Source of the DNA: Durusdinium trenchii
Lineage: Eukaryota > Sar > Dinophyceae > Suessiales > Symbiodiniaceae
DNA length: 64,000 nt
Reading direction: 5' to 3'
Assembly (NCBI GenBank): GCA_963970005.1
Contig: CAXAMN010026428.1
Span: 570,575-634,574 of the forward strand
Shown here one piece after another: positions 20,449 to 30,217 of the stretch (its first letter is position 1; every line of letters begins with the position of its first letter). The position numbers and the translations under genes were made by a program. Under the pieces are notes generated by a model. That model was not told the origin of the DNA. It saw only the letters and a program-made list of their open reading frames with translations, and searched no databases.

Positions 20449-20600
20449 GCTAGTAACAAAGGGCATCGCTTCTAGTAACAAGTGCCTTACTAGTAGTAAC
20501 AAGAAGCTACTAGGGGCTCCTGGCCTTACTACTAGTAACAAGAATGCTACTAGTAACAAAGGGCATCGCTACTAGCGATCGGACGCTACTAGGAGCTTAT
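20449..20600 (+). repeat. TAG repeat, orientation A
   Basis: GCATCGCTTCTAGTAACAAG, CCTTACTAGTAGTAACAAG, CTACTAGGGGCTCCTGG, ending GCGATCGGACGCTACTAGG 19 bases before a candidate exon. Confidence 0.9.
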
Positions 20601-20618
20601 CAGTCGAGACCATCCCAG

Positions 20619-20922
20619 GAAGTGGTGGTTGCAGCGCATCGCTGGATCTCTGTTGATTTTGTACTCGAAGCTTGGCCGCTTTTGGAGCGAATCCGATAAG
20701 CATCGGCGATGGGTCCGTGCGTCAACTGTGAGGATTCATATGGCTTATGCAGAGGGATGGCTTTCACCATGCGGATTAAAGGGCGAGGATGATGAGAAAG
20801 ATGACAAGGATTGGTTCAAACCAGTTCAAACCAGTTCTTTTCGCTCTAGCTGCCAAACGTGCTTTGCTTACTATGAAACGGTACTTCTTTGGGTAGAGAC
20901 TGCACGAGTTCTTGCGAATTGA
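20619..20922 (+). CDS. Candidate long exon
   Basis: Acceptor ACCATCCCAG|G and 101 open codons: KWWLQRIAGSLLILYSKLGR, WVRASTVRIHMAYAEGW, KGEDDEKDDKDWFKPVQTSS, YYETVLLWVETARVLAN-stop. A shorter alternative frame (EVVVAAHRWISVDFVLEAWP) shares the acceptor. Confidence 0.47.
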
Positions 20923-21371
20923 AAATTGTACTTGGACTGTTCTCTTCTTTGAACATGTGCAAGGAGCTTTTGAAACCGTGTTCATAGTCTTATGAAGTGG
21001 AGCTGCCAGGAGGAAGGTTTGCTGGACGCCGAGGCAGCCTCTCCTTCCGATGGAAAGCGCTGGGCGCTAAACATGCTTGGAGATGGCCTGACTAGACTTT
21101 CGTCATGTGAAAATTCAAGTCATTTGGATTGAGTTGTATGTGTATATTCAAGTTATGCATGTTTGAGGCAAGAATATCGTCATCGTTGCCCTTTTAGGTA
21201 GCCTCTTGCTTACATAGCAGCAAACAACCAGATGGTTCAGCTGTGCAACGAAGAAAGCTTCCCAAGAAATGAAACTGGGCTCAAGGAAGCTTCTCCCACC
21301 CTCAGGGGCGAGAACTTCCTTGAACCTGAGCTCTCACACTCTAAAGGAAAAGACGGAAGTCGTGAAGAAGC
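20923..21371. other. No gene; GGAAGCTT-type hairpin remnant
   Basis: Contains CTCAAGGAAGCTTCTCCC / GGGCGAGAACTTCCTTGA near 21280-21325, a decayed copy of the MITE-like hairpin. Confidence 0.45.
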
Positions 21372-21496
21372 TCCTAGTAGCGTCCTTGTTCCTAGTAGTA
21401 AGGCCAGGAGCCCCTAGCAGCTTCTTGTTCCTAGTAGTAAGGGGAGCCGCGTCCTTGCTCCTAGTAGCGATGCCCTTTGCTCCTAGTAGCGATGTC
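21372..21496 (-). repeat. TAG repeat, orientation B
   Basis: GTCCTTGTTCCTAGTAG, AGGAGCCCCTAGCAGC, CCCTTTGCTCCTAGTAGC. Confidence 0.9.
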
Positions 21497-21861
21497 CTTT
21501 CAAAGGAAAGAGAGAAAGAAACTCTGAAAGAGATGGAAAAAGATGAAACAATCAAGTACTCTTAGCGCTCTGAGTCTGAGTGCTGTGGGAAGTCCAAGGC
21601 CTTGATGATTTCACAGTCTACCTGATCATGGCAGGCAAAATGCGCATTTTGCGACATCCCTTCCTCATCCTTCGTCCGGATTTCAGGTAGTGGAATCTAC
21701 ACCTGGTATGAGCTCATATTGGGCACTTTCCTGGGCTGTATCGTGTTGGCCAGCATCGTTTCTCAGTTAAATCAAAAAGAGTAAAGCTTCACGAGAGGAC
21801 ATCAAACTTGCTTTTAGGTCATGTTCTGTCATTCTTTCCTGTGACGTTTCGTTGCTTGCAG

Positions 21862-21982
21862 CTTTGGTGCCAAGGTTCTGTTTCTCACGGAGAGTGCATC
21901 GTTATCTCATATCTTGGCAAGCATCCCTGCTTGGCTAATTCTCCTGATTTTAGGCCTTGTGGTCTTAGCGGACTTGGCCTAG
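21862..21982 (+). CDS. Candidate exon with a transmembrane segment
   Basis: Acceptor TTCGTTGCTTGCAG|C and frame FGAKVLFLTESASLSHILAS then IPAWLILLILGLVVLADLA-stop. The last 18 residues would span a membrane. Another + frame is open across the region. Confidence 0.43.
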
Positions 21983-23445
21983 TGGCTAGCGCGGCCGCAA
22001 ATCGATTTGCAGCGAAGGAGACTGAAGAAGATCGCGCTTTTCGCATCCACTTTGCATGTGTTTTGTGCATCGTTCCGAGACAAAGACAAAAGCCTGAAGC
22101 CACAAAAGCCACAAAACGCCACAAAAAGCCAGAAGACATGACATGTTTTACACAAAGGGTTGTTCCAATTCCCAGGTGCTTCATACACCCACTACCTGGG
22201 AAGAACTATCGAGGCTTTGCACCTTTGCCCGGATCCTAACGGCAGCTGCCGGGAAACAGGGACTTGAGCCGAACACGAAACGCATCAAACAGGAAACTCG
22301 TTGAACTCGTTTTGTTCTGTACTTTGCTATGAAACATTGGTATCTTCGGCCTCACAGTGGAACAACCATTTCTTCCTGGAATACTCTTGGAGGATGACCA
22401 CGTTTCATTGTAGCATAGCATAGCATAGCTTTCTCAGTGCGCAGGATAGGGAAACAAAGCACCCCGACTCAATACTTGGTGCACCATGCACATTTAGCGT
22501 GTGCGTTGTCTCAACCCATCCCTTTGATCTCAACCAAAATCCACCACACATCGTTGGTCAATTCAAAATCCGTGGCTGAGGTGAAGTGATCCTTTCTTGT
22601 GAAATGTTTTTAGACCTACCATGAACATAAGCATGGTACCTGTGCCTCAAGGAGTTCTTAGAAGACATTGCATTTCAGGACAGGTTTGGATGACATGAGC
22701 AAAGTTGTTGCAAACACATTCTGAACCAGCAAAATCATTCAGATACATGCATTTGGTGCAGAATCTGATTGAGTACAGTTTTGGAAATGTTTTGCGCCTA
22801 TCGCACACCGTGAAACATGGCGAGACAATCAATAAGTTGCTAGAATGGGATGTTGGATCGGTTCTTTCGTGAATTTGTGGCGTTCGTTTTCAGATGTGTC
22901 ACATTGTGTCACTGTTTGTTTGCACATCTCGCAGTGTGCAGCCCCGGAACGAACGCCATCTTAGATGTACCATGTACCGTTTACGGTACGGCTGCAGAGG
23001 TGCACGTGTTGGCTGCCTAGCCAAAAGTAAAGAAGGAACACGCACTCGCTTCGCTCGCACTGGAAATCACAACGCAAATCTTGACCTAGAGAAAGTAGCA
23101 TCGAACATGAAAACAACGGTTCTTCAGCTAAGTAGCCCAGCTGGGGCAAGGCAATGCTTTATATGCTTTTTCGTGTTTTTTCATGTAGCTACTTTCCAGT
23201 TTTTAGGGTTCCATGGCCGGAGTGGGAATATATTTCAAGATGTCATTGCTGGATAAGTCCAACAACTTGTGACCAACCAGCCCAGGCTTTCTGGAATCTG
23301 AATTGCATTTTTCATGGCAACTAGACATGCGAAGCAATAGCAACCACGAGAGAAGGTGCGTTTAGTTATCATTTCTATCGTATTTTTGCGGGACTTGACA
23401 TGCTAGCTGGCCCATGCTGAGCTATGCTGTGAGTGTGTGCTTTAG
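21983..23445. other. No firm gene
   Basis: Open frames of 60-140 codons exist on both strands. An acceptor at 22935 (CACATCTCGCAG) opens only a short CAAPERTPS frame. Confidence 0.4.
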
Positions 23446-23515
23446 GTCTGCAGCTTGCGGCCTGGAGGAAGGCTTTTTCAGTGTTTTGGACTCCGAGGGC
23501 GGATCGGTGGCGCAG
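23446..23515 (+). CDS. Candidate exon with GC donor
   Basis: Acceptor GTGTGCTTTAG|G, frame SAACGLEEGFFSVLDSEGGS, VAQ, then a GC donor (CAG|GCGCAC). GC donors are known in dinoflagellates. Phase 0 out, matching 23678. Confidence 0.47.
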
Positions 23516-23525
23516 GCGCACAGAC

Positions 23526-23612
23526 AAAGGACGCTACGAACGGGGCTCCTGGCCATACTAGGAGCAAGGATGCGAGCAAGGACGCTATTAGGTGGGAGGC
23601 CATCGCTACTAG
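23526..23612 (+). repeat. TAG repeat A inside a candidate intron
   Basis: Begins about ten bases after the donor at 23515: GCTACGAACGGGGCTCCTGG, TACTAGGAGCAAGGATG. Confidence 0.85.
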
Positions 23613-23677
23613 GAACTCCTTTTCGTCCTCGTCTTTTCGTGTCCTTTCTGTTTCACATCGTGCTTCCCTCCTTTCAG

Positions 23678-23728
23678 GTGAGCAGCCCCGCCACTGTGGA
23701 AGGCTTCAACAGCTTTGTTCGCTGCTGA
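23678..23728 (+). CDS. Candidate exon
   Basis: Acceptor CCCTCCTTTCAG|G, phase 0, VSSPATVEGFNSFVRC-stop. Confidence 0.42.
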   Translation: MSSPATVEGFNSFVRC

Positions 23729-24285
23729 GAGAAAGTGAGGGGAACTGCTGCTTCAGCTTGTTTTCGAAGTTCAGCTATTCCTTGTTCTCTGGTTTATTCC
23801 AAGAAACATGCACCAAGAGAGAGAGAGACAGAGAGGAAAAAAAAATATTGCATCGGTCATTGAGTTGGGGTTTGTAAGGAAGGGTCAGCATGGGTCGGCC
23901 CTCTTCCAGGATCAAGTCCTCCCGGTGGTTGCAGGTTGATCCATCCCCATGTTTTTTGTTTTAAATTTTCCATCCTAATAGTCACCCATTCACCTCATCC
24001 TCAACATTGTTTTTGTTCCTCCTTCAGTTTCATCAGATTGCAAGCAGCAACTGTTTCTCCGCTCTACATTTTACTATTCGTGCACTCGCTGCTAACTCAA
24101 TGTTTAGATATTTTTAGAGGCTTATGTGATTTTGTTTTGAACCGTACATACTTCTTCCGCAGCACCTTATCACTAGAGATTTCAAACGCGTACCACCAAG
24201 GATCTTCGTCATGCTGTTCCCTGTGCTCGACAGCCACTGAAGTTTCTTGGCGTAAGGAGAACCTTTGGGTCTGGTGTTTTCCACG

Positions 24286-24420
24286 AGCTACTAGTAGCTT
24301 CTTGTTACCTACTAGTAAGGCACTTGTTACTAGTAGCGATGCACTTGTTCCTAGTNNNNNNNNNNTTGTTACTAGTAGCGATGCCCTTTGTTCCTAGTAG
24401 CTTCTTGTTACTGTTAGGAC
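24286..24420 (-). repeat. TAG repeat, orientation B, interrupted by an assembly gap
   Basis: CACTTGTTACTAGTAGCG units surround ten N at 24356-24365, so the array length is not known. Confidence 0.9.
24356..24365. other. Assembly gap (10 N)
   Basis: Ten unknown bases inside a tandem repeat, where assemblies commonly collapse. Confidence 0.99.
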
Positions 24421-24454
24421 CGAAACTTTGGGACGACAACGTTTTTGGTTTTCT

Positions 24455-24492
24455 TTGAGTAATGGCCTCCAACCTAATAGCGATGGCCTCGA
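24455..24492 (+). repeat. 21-bp units
   Basis: GTAATGGCCTCCAACCTAATAG followed by a partial second unit. Confidence 0.8.
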
Positions 24493-24743
24493 CCTACTGG
24501 CTTCTTGTTACTAGTGAAATTGATCAAACATATGACATATGTAACGTATTCCCAAAACGTTGCTTTAAAAAAAACTGCACTGGCACGAGGGGCATCCAAG
24601 CAGCATAATCTTCCGTTCCACGCCTCACAATTTGAGTCCACTCTCAGGAAGAAACCGCAATGCTTGGTCAGGGGCTCAAAGGGGCAGCGGGTTACTGGTG
24701 TGCCGACTAATAGTTGGAGCAAAAACGGTGCACGAGGGTAACA

Positions 24744-24843
24744 ATGACCTGCCGGAAGGCAACAAAGCCCGAAGACGGCCTCATTGGCATTGCTGTTTCT
24801 GATACGGTGGTCGAGTACGAGCCTCAGGATGAGCCTCGGAAAA
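24744..24843 (+). CDS. Candidate first or internal exon
   Basis: MTCRKATKPEDGLIGIAVSD, TVVEYEPQDEPRK, then donor AAAA|GTACGTACG. The ATG at 24744 could be a start, or an upstream CACGAG|G acceptor could be used. An opposite-strand frame overlaps. Confidence 0.47.
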
Positions 24844-24884
24844 GTACGTACGTAGAACAAATATAACAAAAGCGGATAAAGTCG

Positions 24885-25285
24885 AGTTCCGCAACTGTGC
24901 AGAATTCCGCAACTAGGATTCCGCAACTATTTGGTCGGATTCCGCAACTGGGATTCCGCAACTAGGATTCCGCAACATTGTGGATTGCAACTTTGTGAGG
25001 GGGTTGGCGTGATGTCGAGATCACACGATGGGGACAAGGGGGGGTTGGGGGGGGGGGGGGATTGGGTGGAGGGCTAATGAAGTTGGTTTGGATGTGCTTC
25101 GAAGGTGATATCACAGGCACACACACGTTATCGCATGATGTGGAGATCACCAGTTGCAAGTTTCAGAATGCCGCTTGCAGAATCTGTCAGAATCTTAGTT
25201 TCAGAACCCCAGTTTCAGAATCCTAGTTTCAGAACCCCAGTTTCAGAACCCTAGTTTCAGAATCCGATCGATTAGTTTCCGAATC
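24885..25285. repeat. Two opposed 15-bp arrays around a G-run
   Basis: 24885-24975 repeats GGATTCCGCAACTA; 25190-25285 repeats TAGTTTCAGAATCC, close to its reverse complement. Between them lies a run of about 30 bases that is nearly all G (25036-25061). Confidence 0.85.
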
Positions 25286-25469
25286 CGGCTGTAACCTAAC
25301 AAAAGCTTTATTTTATTCTCAAAGGCACAGGCATTCAAGGTAGGTCTTGGCCTTTGCTACCTTTTCTACTCGCTACATGCATATGAATGCTTTGAAAACA
25401 ATCATTGTTGGGAGCAGGAGTCCTAGCAAAAGAGTAATCACACGGCATAGAAAAAGTTTTTTTACTCGG

Positions 25470-25781
25470 GAGCACCAAATGAGATTCGTGTTCAGTCAGA
25501 AGCCTAGACTCTTGCAGACTCAAATCGCCTTCACTTGCCGCTTGCTAGCGGATTTTGAGCAGTTGACAGCAGAGACGTCCTGTATGCATCCTATGTGCTT
25601 ACTCTTCGGTGCCAAAAGGACCATTGGAATTCGGAACCATGCGAGGTTGGCCAACATCCCTGCGGGCCCAGGGATTGATGAGGATCCCTTGAGCGAGGCA
25701 AGGGTTTTGGTCGTGAGGATGAAAACAAAAAGACCAAGTTGTCGTAAAAGACGGGTTGTGATAAAGTCATGGCAACAATGA
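25470..25781 (+). CDS. Open frame, possible exon
   Basis: About 100 codons from EHQMRFVFSQKPRLLQTQIA to a stop, including IPAGPGIDEDPLSEARVLVV. The frame extends upstream to 25347. No clean acceptor; an opposite frame of 107 codons overlaps. Confidence 0.38.
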   Translation, partial: EHQMRFVFSQKPRLLQTQIAFTCRLLADFEQLTAETSCMHPMCLLFGAKRTIGIRNHARLANIPAGPGIDEDPLSEARVLVVRMKTKRPSCRKRRVVIKSWQQ

Positions 25782-25967
25782 AGTGACACTAAGAAACACT
25801 CAAATGTGTTGCAAAATGATTCAGCAAAGTCATGAAGTGGCAATTATTCAAGTGTTTATTTTGCAGTGTTTCAATCTTAATGTGTTCAGTGTCTTTACTA
25901 CTCATGGTTTAAACCTATTCCTTCCTGCCATCGTGTAGTGAGTTGTTTGTTCAAGTTGTCTTCCTAG

Positions 25968-26051
25968 GATTGGAGCATCATTCGGGAACCGCCTGTCGGG
26001 AAGTTGGAGCCACCTGCGATACCGCGAAGCCATCCAAGATCTTGGACTTAA
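25968..26051 (+). CDS. Candidate exon
   Basis: Strong acceptor GTTGTCTTCCTAG|G, then DWSIIREPPVGKLEPPAIPR, SHPRSWT and a stop. Confidence 0.45.
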   Translation, partial: DWSIIREPPVGKLEPPAIPRSHPRSWT

Positions 26052-26247
26052 CATGGCTTGACCAACTTTCTGAGAGGCCTACAGGTTTAAAGTCAGCATT
26101 TCTTACTACGTACAAGTTACTACAAGTCATCTATTGCCGATCACCCAAGGATATGAACTGTGGATCGACACTTCCAAGGAGATGTGCTTTGCAAGAGAAG
26201 ATCTATATATTTCATACATGCAATGCCTCCGTCATATGATATGTCAG

Positions 26248-26322
26248 CGCGGAGGCCATCGCTCTTAGGTCGGAGGCTGCTACTAGGGTAGAGGCCATCG
26301 CTACTGTAGTAGGTTGGAGGCC
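26248..26322 (-). repeat. 21-bp units, GGAGGCCATCGC orientation
   Basis: Three to four diverged units at the 3' end of a candidate intron. Confidence 0.8.
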
Positions 26323-26349
26323 GTCGCTCTTTCGTTGTTCGAATGGCAG

Positions 26350-26481
26350 GAGTTGTCCAAGATCGGCCGCTATCATTTTAGCTTTGACAATGAGGAGGTC
26401 GGTCAAGAAATCAACTCAAAGGAAGCTGAAGCTCTGCTCCAACAAGTCATTCGATTCTACTCCATCGAACGCTTGAGCTGA
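26350..26481 (+). CDS. Candidate exon
   Basis: Acceptor GAATGGCAG|GAG and 43 open codons: ELSKIGRYHFSFDNEEVGQE, INSKEAEALLQQVIRFYSIE, RLS-stop. Helical, acidic. Confidence 0.47.
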   Translation, partial: ELSKIGRYHFSFDNEEVGQEINSKEAEALLQQVIRFYSIERLS

Positions 26482-26699
26482 AAATGCAAAGACTGTGGAT
26501 GTGACGGTTGATGTCCTTTGTACGCGACATCATGTTGTGTGATGTTGTGTGTTCTCACATTCTCCTGCCATTGTCCCTTGCTTAGTGCCTCACCAGGCAG
26601 TAGTTTGCATGACTTGGGTCCCGCCCGGCGAGTTTGCGACGAACAAGCGGCATTTGTTTTTACAAGCCAAGTATTTCCGCTCTAGGTCGCTACGGGTTG

Positions 26700-26815
26700 T
26701 TTGTAGGTTGGAGGCCATCCCTACTGGGGTGGAGTCCATTGCTATTTGGTTGGAGGCCATTGCTACTAGGGTGGAGGCTATCGCCCGAGGCCATCGCAAT
26801 TAGTTTGGAGGCCAT
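26700..26815 (-). repeat. 21-bp units
   Basis: Five units, for example GGTTGGAGGCCATTGCTACTA. Confidence 0.9.
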
Positions 26816-26843
26816 ATTCTGTGCTTTTTCGATCGCATTCCAG

Positions 26844-27029
26844 GTCACTCTCCCAGGCTTTCCAGAGCCCAGCTTGGCAGTTGGGACTGGTGTAAACACT
26901 GGGGAGGACGGACTTGCACAATGCTTCGCTGCGTGTTTCTTTTTTGTTGCCTATATAATCAAACTTTGGGGCAGTTGCATCAATGCAGTCAGTGCATTGC
27001 ACCATATTGCACCCATTTCTCAACTTTGA
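26844..27029 (+). CDS. Candidate exon, 61 codons
   Basis: Acceptor ATCGCATTCCAG|G and VTLPGFPEPSLAVGTGVNTG, EDGLAQCFAACFFFVAYIIK, to ...IAPISQL-stop. The Cys/Phe-rich middle could be intron read-through past an unseen donor. Confidence 0.42.
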   Translation, partial: VTLPGFPEPSLAVGTGVNTGEDGLAQCFAACFFFVAYIIKLWGSCINAVSALHHIAPISQL

Positions 27030-27436
27030 AGAAGACTTCATCCTGAAAGCAAAGGACCGAGGTTCTGTGCGGTTCTGTGCGCTCGGAGAAGCCAGTACTC
27101 ATAATCCAGACGCTGAAGGGCTTTCTTAAAGGCCTGCAAGTTCTCAGGGATATATGATATATAATCTTGCAAGCTTTCGAAACAGGGTTGAAATAAAATT
27201 AGACTTTGAAATGCAGCAATGCACGCCTTCGCCTAGATGTAAAGCTGTTAATCTCAGACAAAGTGACCTCCTTCGTGTGATTCTCGGCTTCGAGGCTTCG
27301 AGTCGCCGCCAACTCTCCGTGCACAAGCCATTGGGCCTGTGAGCATACAAAAGGCTGTGAGGAAGGAGCGATGTAATCATCTCGCTTGGCCAAAGCCACA
27401 AGACATGCCAAACCTGGAGCGATGGCCTCCCATTGC

Positions 27437-27654
27437 CCCCCAAAAGCTGGGAAGCTGAGTTCCAGCACCACCGAGCACCTCCGCCATGGATCTTCTTCCT
27501 CGTGTTCCACGCACCGATCAATTTAGCCATTTCCCCTGGCAAGCTCTTCGCTGGGTCATTCCTGGCGGACCCGGTCTATGCCGGTTTCTCTCAGGAAGTC
27601 GATCCAAAGGAAGCTGAGAGGGCGATCAAAAGTGACGGATCGAGCAAACTCTGA
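27437..27654 (+). CDS. Candidate exon
   Basis: Frame WEAEFQHHRAPPPWIFFLVF, SPGKLFAGSFLADPVYAGFS, QEVDPKEAERAIKSDGSSKL-stop. An acceptor at CCCTGGCAAG|C would keep only the last 36 residues, the most protein-like part. Confidence 0.43.
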
Positions 27655-27848
27655 GTGGTGCCACAAGCTAGAAACGCTGTGGCATCGTCTCGACAATGTT
27701 CACTTTGCGCCCGTTTTGGGCAAAACATTTGCATTGCTTTGCATTCTCTTGAGAGCAACGGGGCAACCACGAACAAAACCAGTGTGTACACGGGGAAGGA
27801 GATCAATTCGTACAATTTGGAGTATGCTGTGATACCACAGCGGTGCAG

Positions 27849-27932
27849 GTGCATTGGCTGCAAAAGATTGCAATGCAAAGTTCCGCATGGAGAAACCAGT
27901 TCAAGAAGATCCTGGCACAGTTGGGTGCATGA
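27849..27932 (+). CDS. Candidate exon
   Basis: Acceptor CGGTGCAG|G, phase 0, VHWLQKIAMQSSAWRNQFKK, ILAQLGA-stop. An overlapping 150-codon minus frame (27591-28043) is the main rival. Confidence 0.42.
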   Translation: MHWLQKIAMQSSAWRNQFKKILAQLGA

Positions 27933-28187
27933 AAAGATGACAAGAAAAGTGTCATGATTCTTGGGCAACACATGCTGGCCGCTAGCCACTTTCAATATGC
28001 CAGAGCCAGGTCCGAACACCCAAGGCAAACCAAGGAAGAACACGCCACAAACACACCCAGAAATTCATACGTACTGTGTGCTTGATGGCAACCACAGTCC
28101 GGCAATGCTTCATGCTGATCTCCCAAAACTAAAAGTGACAGGGAATCTGTCATAATGTCATAGAATGTTGCTTTTATTTGCTTCTCT

Positions 28188-28256
28188 ACTAGGGGCTCCT
28201 GGCCTTACTACTAGGAGCAAGGACGCTACTAGGGGCTCCTGGCATCGCTATTAGGT
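28188..28256 (+). repeat. TAG repeat, orientation A
   Basis: One 40-bp unit and a half. Two 21-bp units follow at 28460-28502. Confidence 0.88.
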
Positions 28257-28505
28257 TCCTTTTGCTTTTATTTGCTTCTCTACGTGCAAAACACAAAGAT
28301 TACGCCGATTGGGGCAACAACGCGGTTGGCCCTTGCAGGTTCTGCAGTTTCGCAGGGACAAAATGTGTGCCCCGGGTTTGCGATGTTTGGGCCTCCTTTT
28401 CCTTTTAGCAAACTCTATTCCTTTATCAAACTCTATTCCTTGTTTCTTTGTTTCTAATAGAGATGGTCTCCAACCTAGAAGCAATGGCCTCCAACCTATT
28501 GTATT

Positions 28506-28736
28506 TTGAACGGAAACATGCTGGGAACAAGCTTACTCCTCGCAGGATCTGACTTGCCGTGGTCGCCTGATGCTTTTCTCCATCAAGGACTGCCAGAGAT
28601 TCATAGAAATTCCATGACAGGTGGATTGAGGTTGGTTGCAGCCTTTGCTTGTTGCACCGAAGGACAAAGAACCCGGTGTTTTGCCACCAGTTTACCAGAG
28701 GTGCAAGCGCCAAAGCGTTTTCGACGTGAATTTTGA
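28506..28736 (+). CDS. Candidate exon directly after 21-bp units
   Basis: Frame SDLPWSPDAFLHQGLPEIHR, GGLRLVAAFACC, SLPEVQAPKRFRREF-stop. A second + frame (28636-28977) is also long, so the frame is uncertain. Confidence 0.38.
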   Translation: MNGNMLGTSLLLAGSDLPWSPDAFLHQGLPEIHRNSMTGGLRLVAAFACCTEGQRTRCFATSLPEVQAPKRFRREF

Positions 28737-29021
28737 GTTGGTTTCAAGGTCCTTGAGATCGCCAGTGACTGTGGTCAGGGTCGCCCATGCGCTTTGTTTT
28801 GTCGGCTTTTGGATTGAACTCCAAAGTTGGACCAACTGGTTTCACCCGTTCACCAAGGTGGGACAATCAGGTGAGCACTTTATCCATTCTGAAGGTTTCA
28901 AGCTCTTCGTGGAGAAATGGGAGACCAGCATGGTCGATTTTCACATTCCACATCTCAAAAGGCCTATTTTGAAATAGATAAATCTGGATAGGGTTGTTGT
29001 TTGATGTGTTTGTTGCGAGAG

Positions 29022-29090
29022 GAGAACCGGAGTTTCAACAAGCTAGCACTTTTTGATGGTGGTTTGTCTCAAGCTCAGATGCTCCTTTGT
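29022..29090 (+). CDS. Exon of a phase-consistent run
   Basis: Acceptor TTGCGAGAG|GAG, ENRSFNKLALFDGGLSQAQM, LLC, donor TGT|GTCATT in phase 0. Joins to the exon at 29162. Confidence 0.45.
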
Positions 29091-29161
29091 GTCATTCGTT
29101 GTTGTGTGTTGTCCAGTCCGCGAATTAACAACCAGATGGATCATAAACTGTTGTTTGTCAG

Positions 29162-29232
29162 GTGCATCACCTCCATGAGCAATATCAAGAACTTCATGCT
29201 TTTCGGCGACTTGCGGAAAGGTGCTTGGAGTT
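29162..29232 (+). CDS. Exon of a phase-consistent run
   Basis: Strong acceptor TGTTGTTTGTCAG|G, VHHLHEQYQELHAFRRLAER, CLEL; a GTTCGG donor in phase 2 joins to 29429. Without splicing the frame stops at 29242. Confidence 0.5.
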
Positions 29233-29313
29233 GTTCGGCTGAACATGTTGAAGGTGGCCTCCAAACAAGTAGCGATTTGGCATGTTTTTGAGAACATGTG
29301 GCCTCTAGACATT

Positions 29314-29404
29314 TGTTACTAGGAACAAAGAAGCTACTATAGGAACACAGGGCATCGCTACTAGGAGCAAGTAGCTACTAGTAACAAGAAGCTACTAGGA
29401 ACAT
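29314..29404 (+). repeat. TAG repeat, orientation A
   Basis: Lies in the intron between 29232 and 29429. Confidence 0.9.
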
Positions 29405-29428
29405 TTTGCGCTGTAGACCGTTTTGAAG

Positions 29429-29558
29429 ACATTCTGTTTCGATCGCCGAAAGATTGGATCTAAAAGATGCCGCCAAGTTCTTGGCTTTGCTCCCCGGTTC
29501 AATTGCCCTTGACTCTCACGAAGATCATTTTCTGTGCGAGTCTTTGCAATGGCGTCAG
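29429..29558 (+). CDS. Exon of a phase-consistent run
   Basis: Acceptor CGTTTTGAAG|A, HSVSIAERLDLKDAAKFLAL, LPGSIALDSHEDHFLCESLQ, WRQ, donor CAG|GTGTAG in phase 0. The minus frame here (29395-29601) is the rival reading. Confidence 0.5.
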
Positions 29559-29749
29559 GTGTAGACTTTTGCCAGTGGAAGGAGGAGCAGTCGACTGGCA
29601 CCAGGCACTTCAGACTTGGGGAAACAAATAGAAAAAAGAAAGGAGAAGAATGAGAAGAAAGAACAAATAGACCTCTAAAATTCGATCAGAAAGGCTTTTT
29701 CAGATGCTTTCAGGACCATCCGGAGGCTTTCACGCTCGCCTCCCTCGAT

Positions 29750-29885
29750 GAACATGTCGCGACCTCGACGTCAAGTCGACCGCCGTCGCTCACTCGAGTT
29801 AAGTCAACCTCCCTCGACGGTTTCGAGTTAAGTCGAAGATCGACCAACGGCATCGATCACATCGAGTCGACTGAGGACGGTCTTG
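29750..29885. other. TCGA-dense segment
   Basis: At least eleven TCGA tetramers in about 130 bases, many as CTCGA, GTCGA or TCGAG. No open frame stands out. Confidence 0.7.
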
Positions 29886-30097
29886 GCCTGTGAGTTCATC
29901 GTCCACCAAAAGTCCTTAGGACTCGTGTCTCGTCTTACTCGACTCTCACAGGTGTTCACTAACACATGAAAACAAAAATGACTTCATCACTTGGCGTTTG
30001 CATGTTGACGGAAAAAAAAAACGCAACAATGGGTTTGTCTAAAAGGTCTTTACGACTTGGACTACAATGTTCACTTTTATTGTTGTGTTTGACTAAG

Positions 30098-30217
30098 GTG
30101 GCACTGGACCACAAGGGCAACGCTCACTTGTACCAGTACACTCCTCATAGTGATGGCCGCGAAGGGGACTGGGTTGAAGCTGGTGCTGCTGTGGATTACA
30201 ACAGGTTCACTGATTAG
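30098..30217 (+). CDS. Exon, probably C-terminal
   Basis: Acceptor TTTGACTAAG|G in phase 0 with the 29558 donor. VALDHKGNAHLYQYTPHSDG, REGDWVEAGAAVDYNRFTD-stop. GC-richer than the surrounding introns. Product unknown. Confidence 0.53.
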   Translation: MALDHKGNAHLYQYTPHSDGREGDWVEAGAAVDYNRFTD

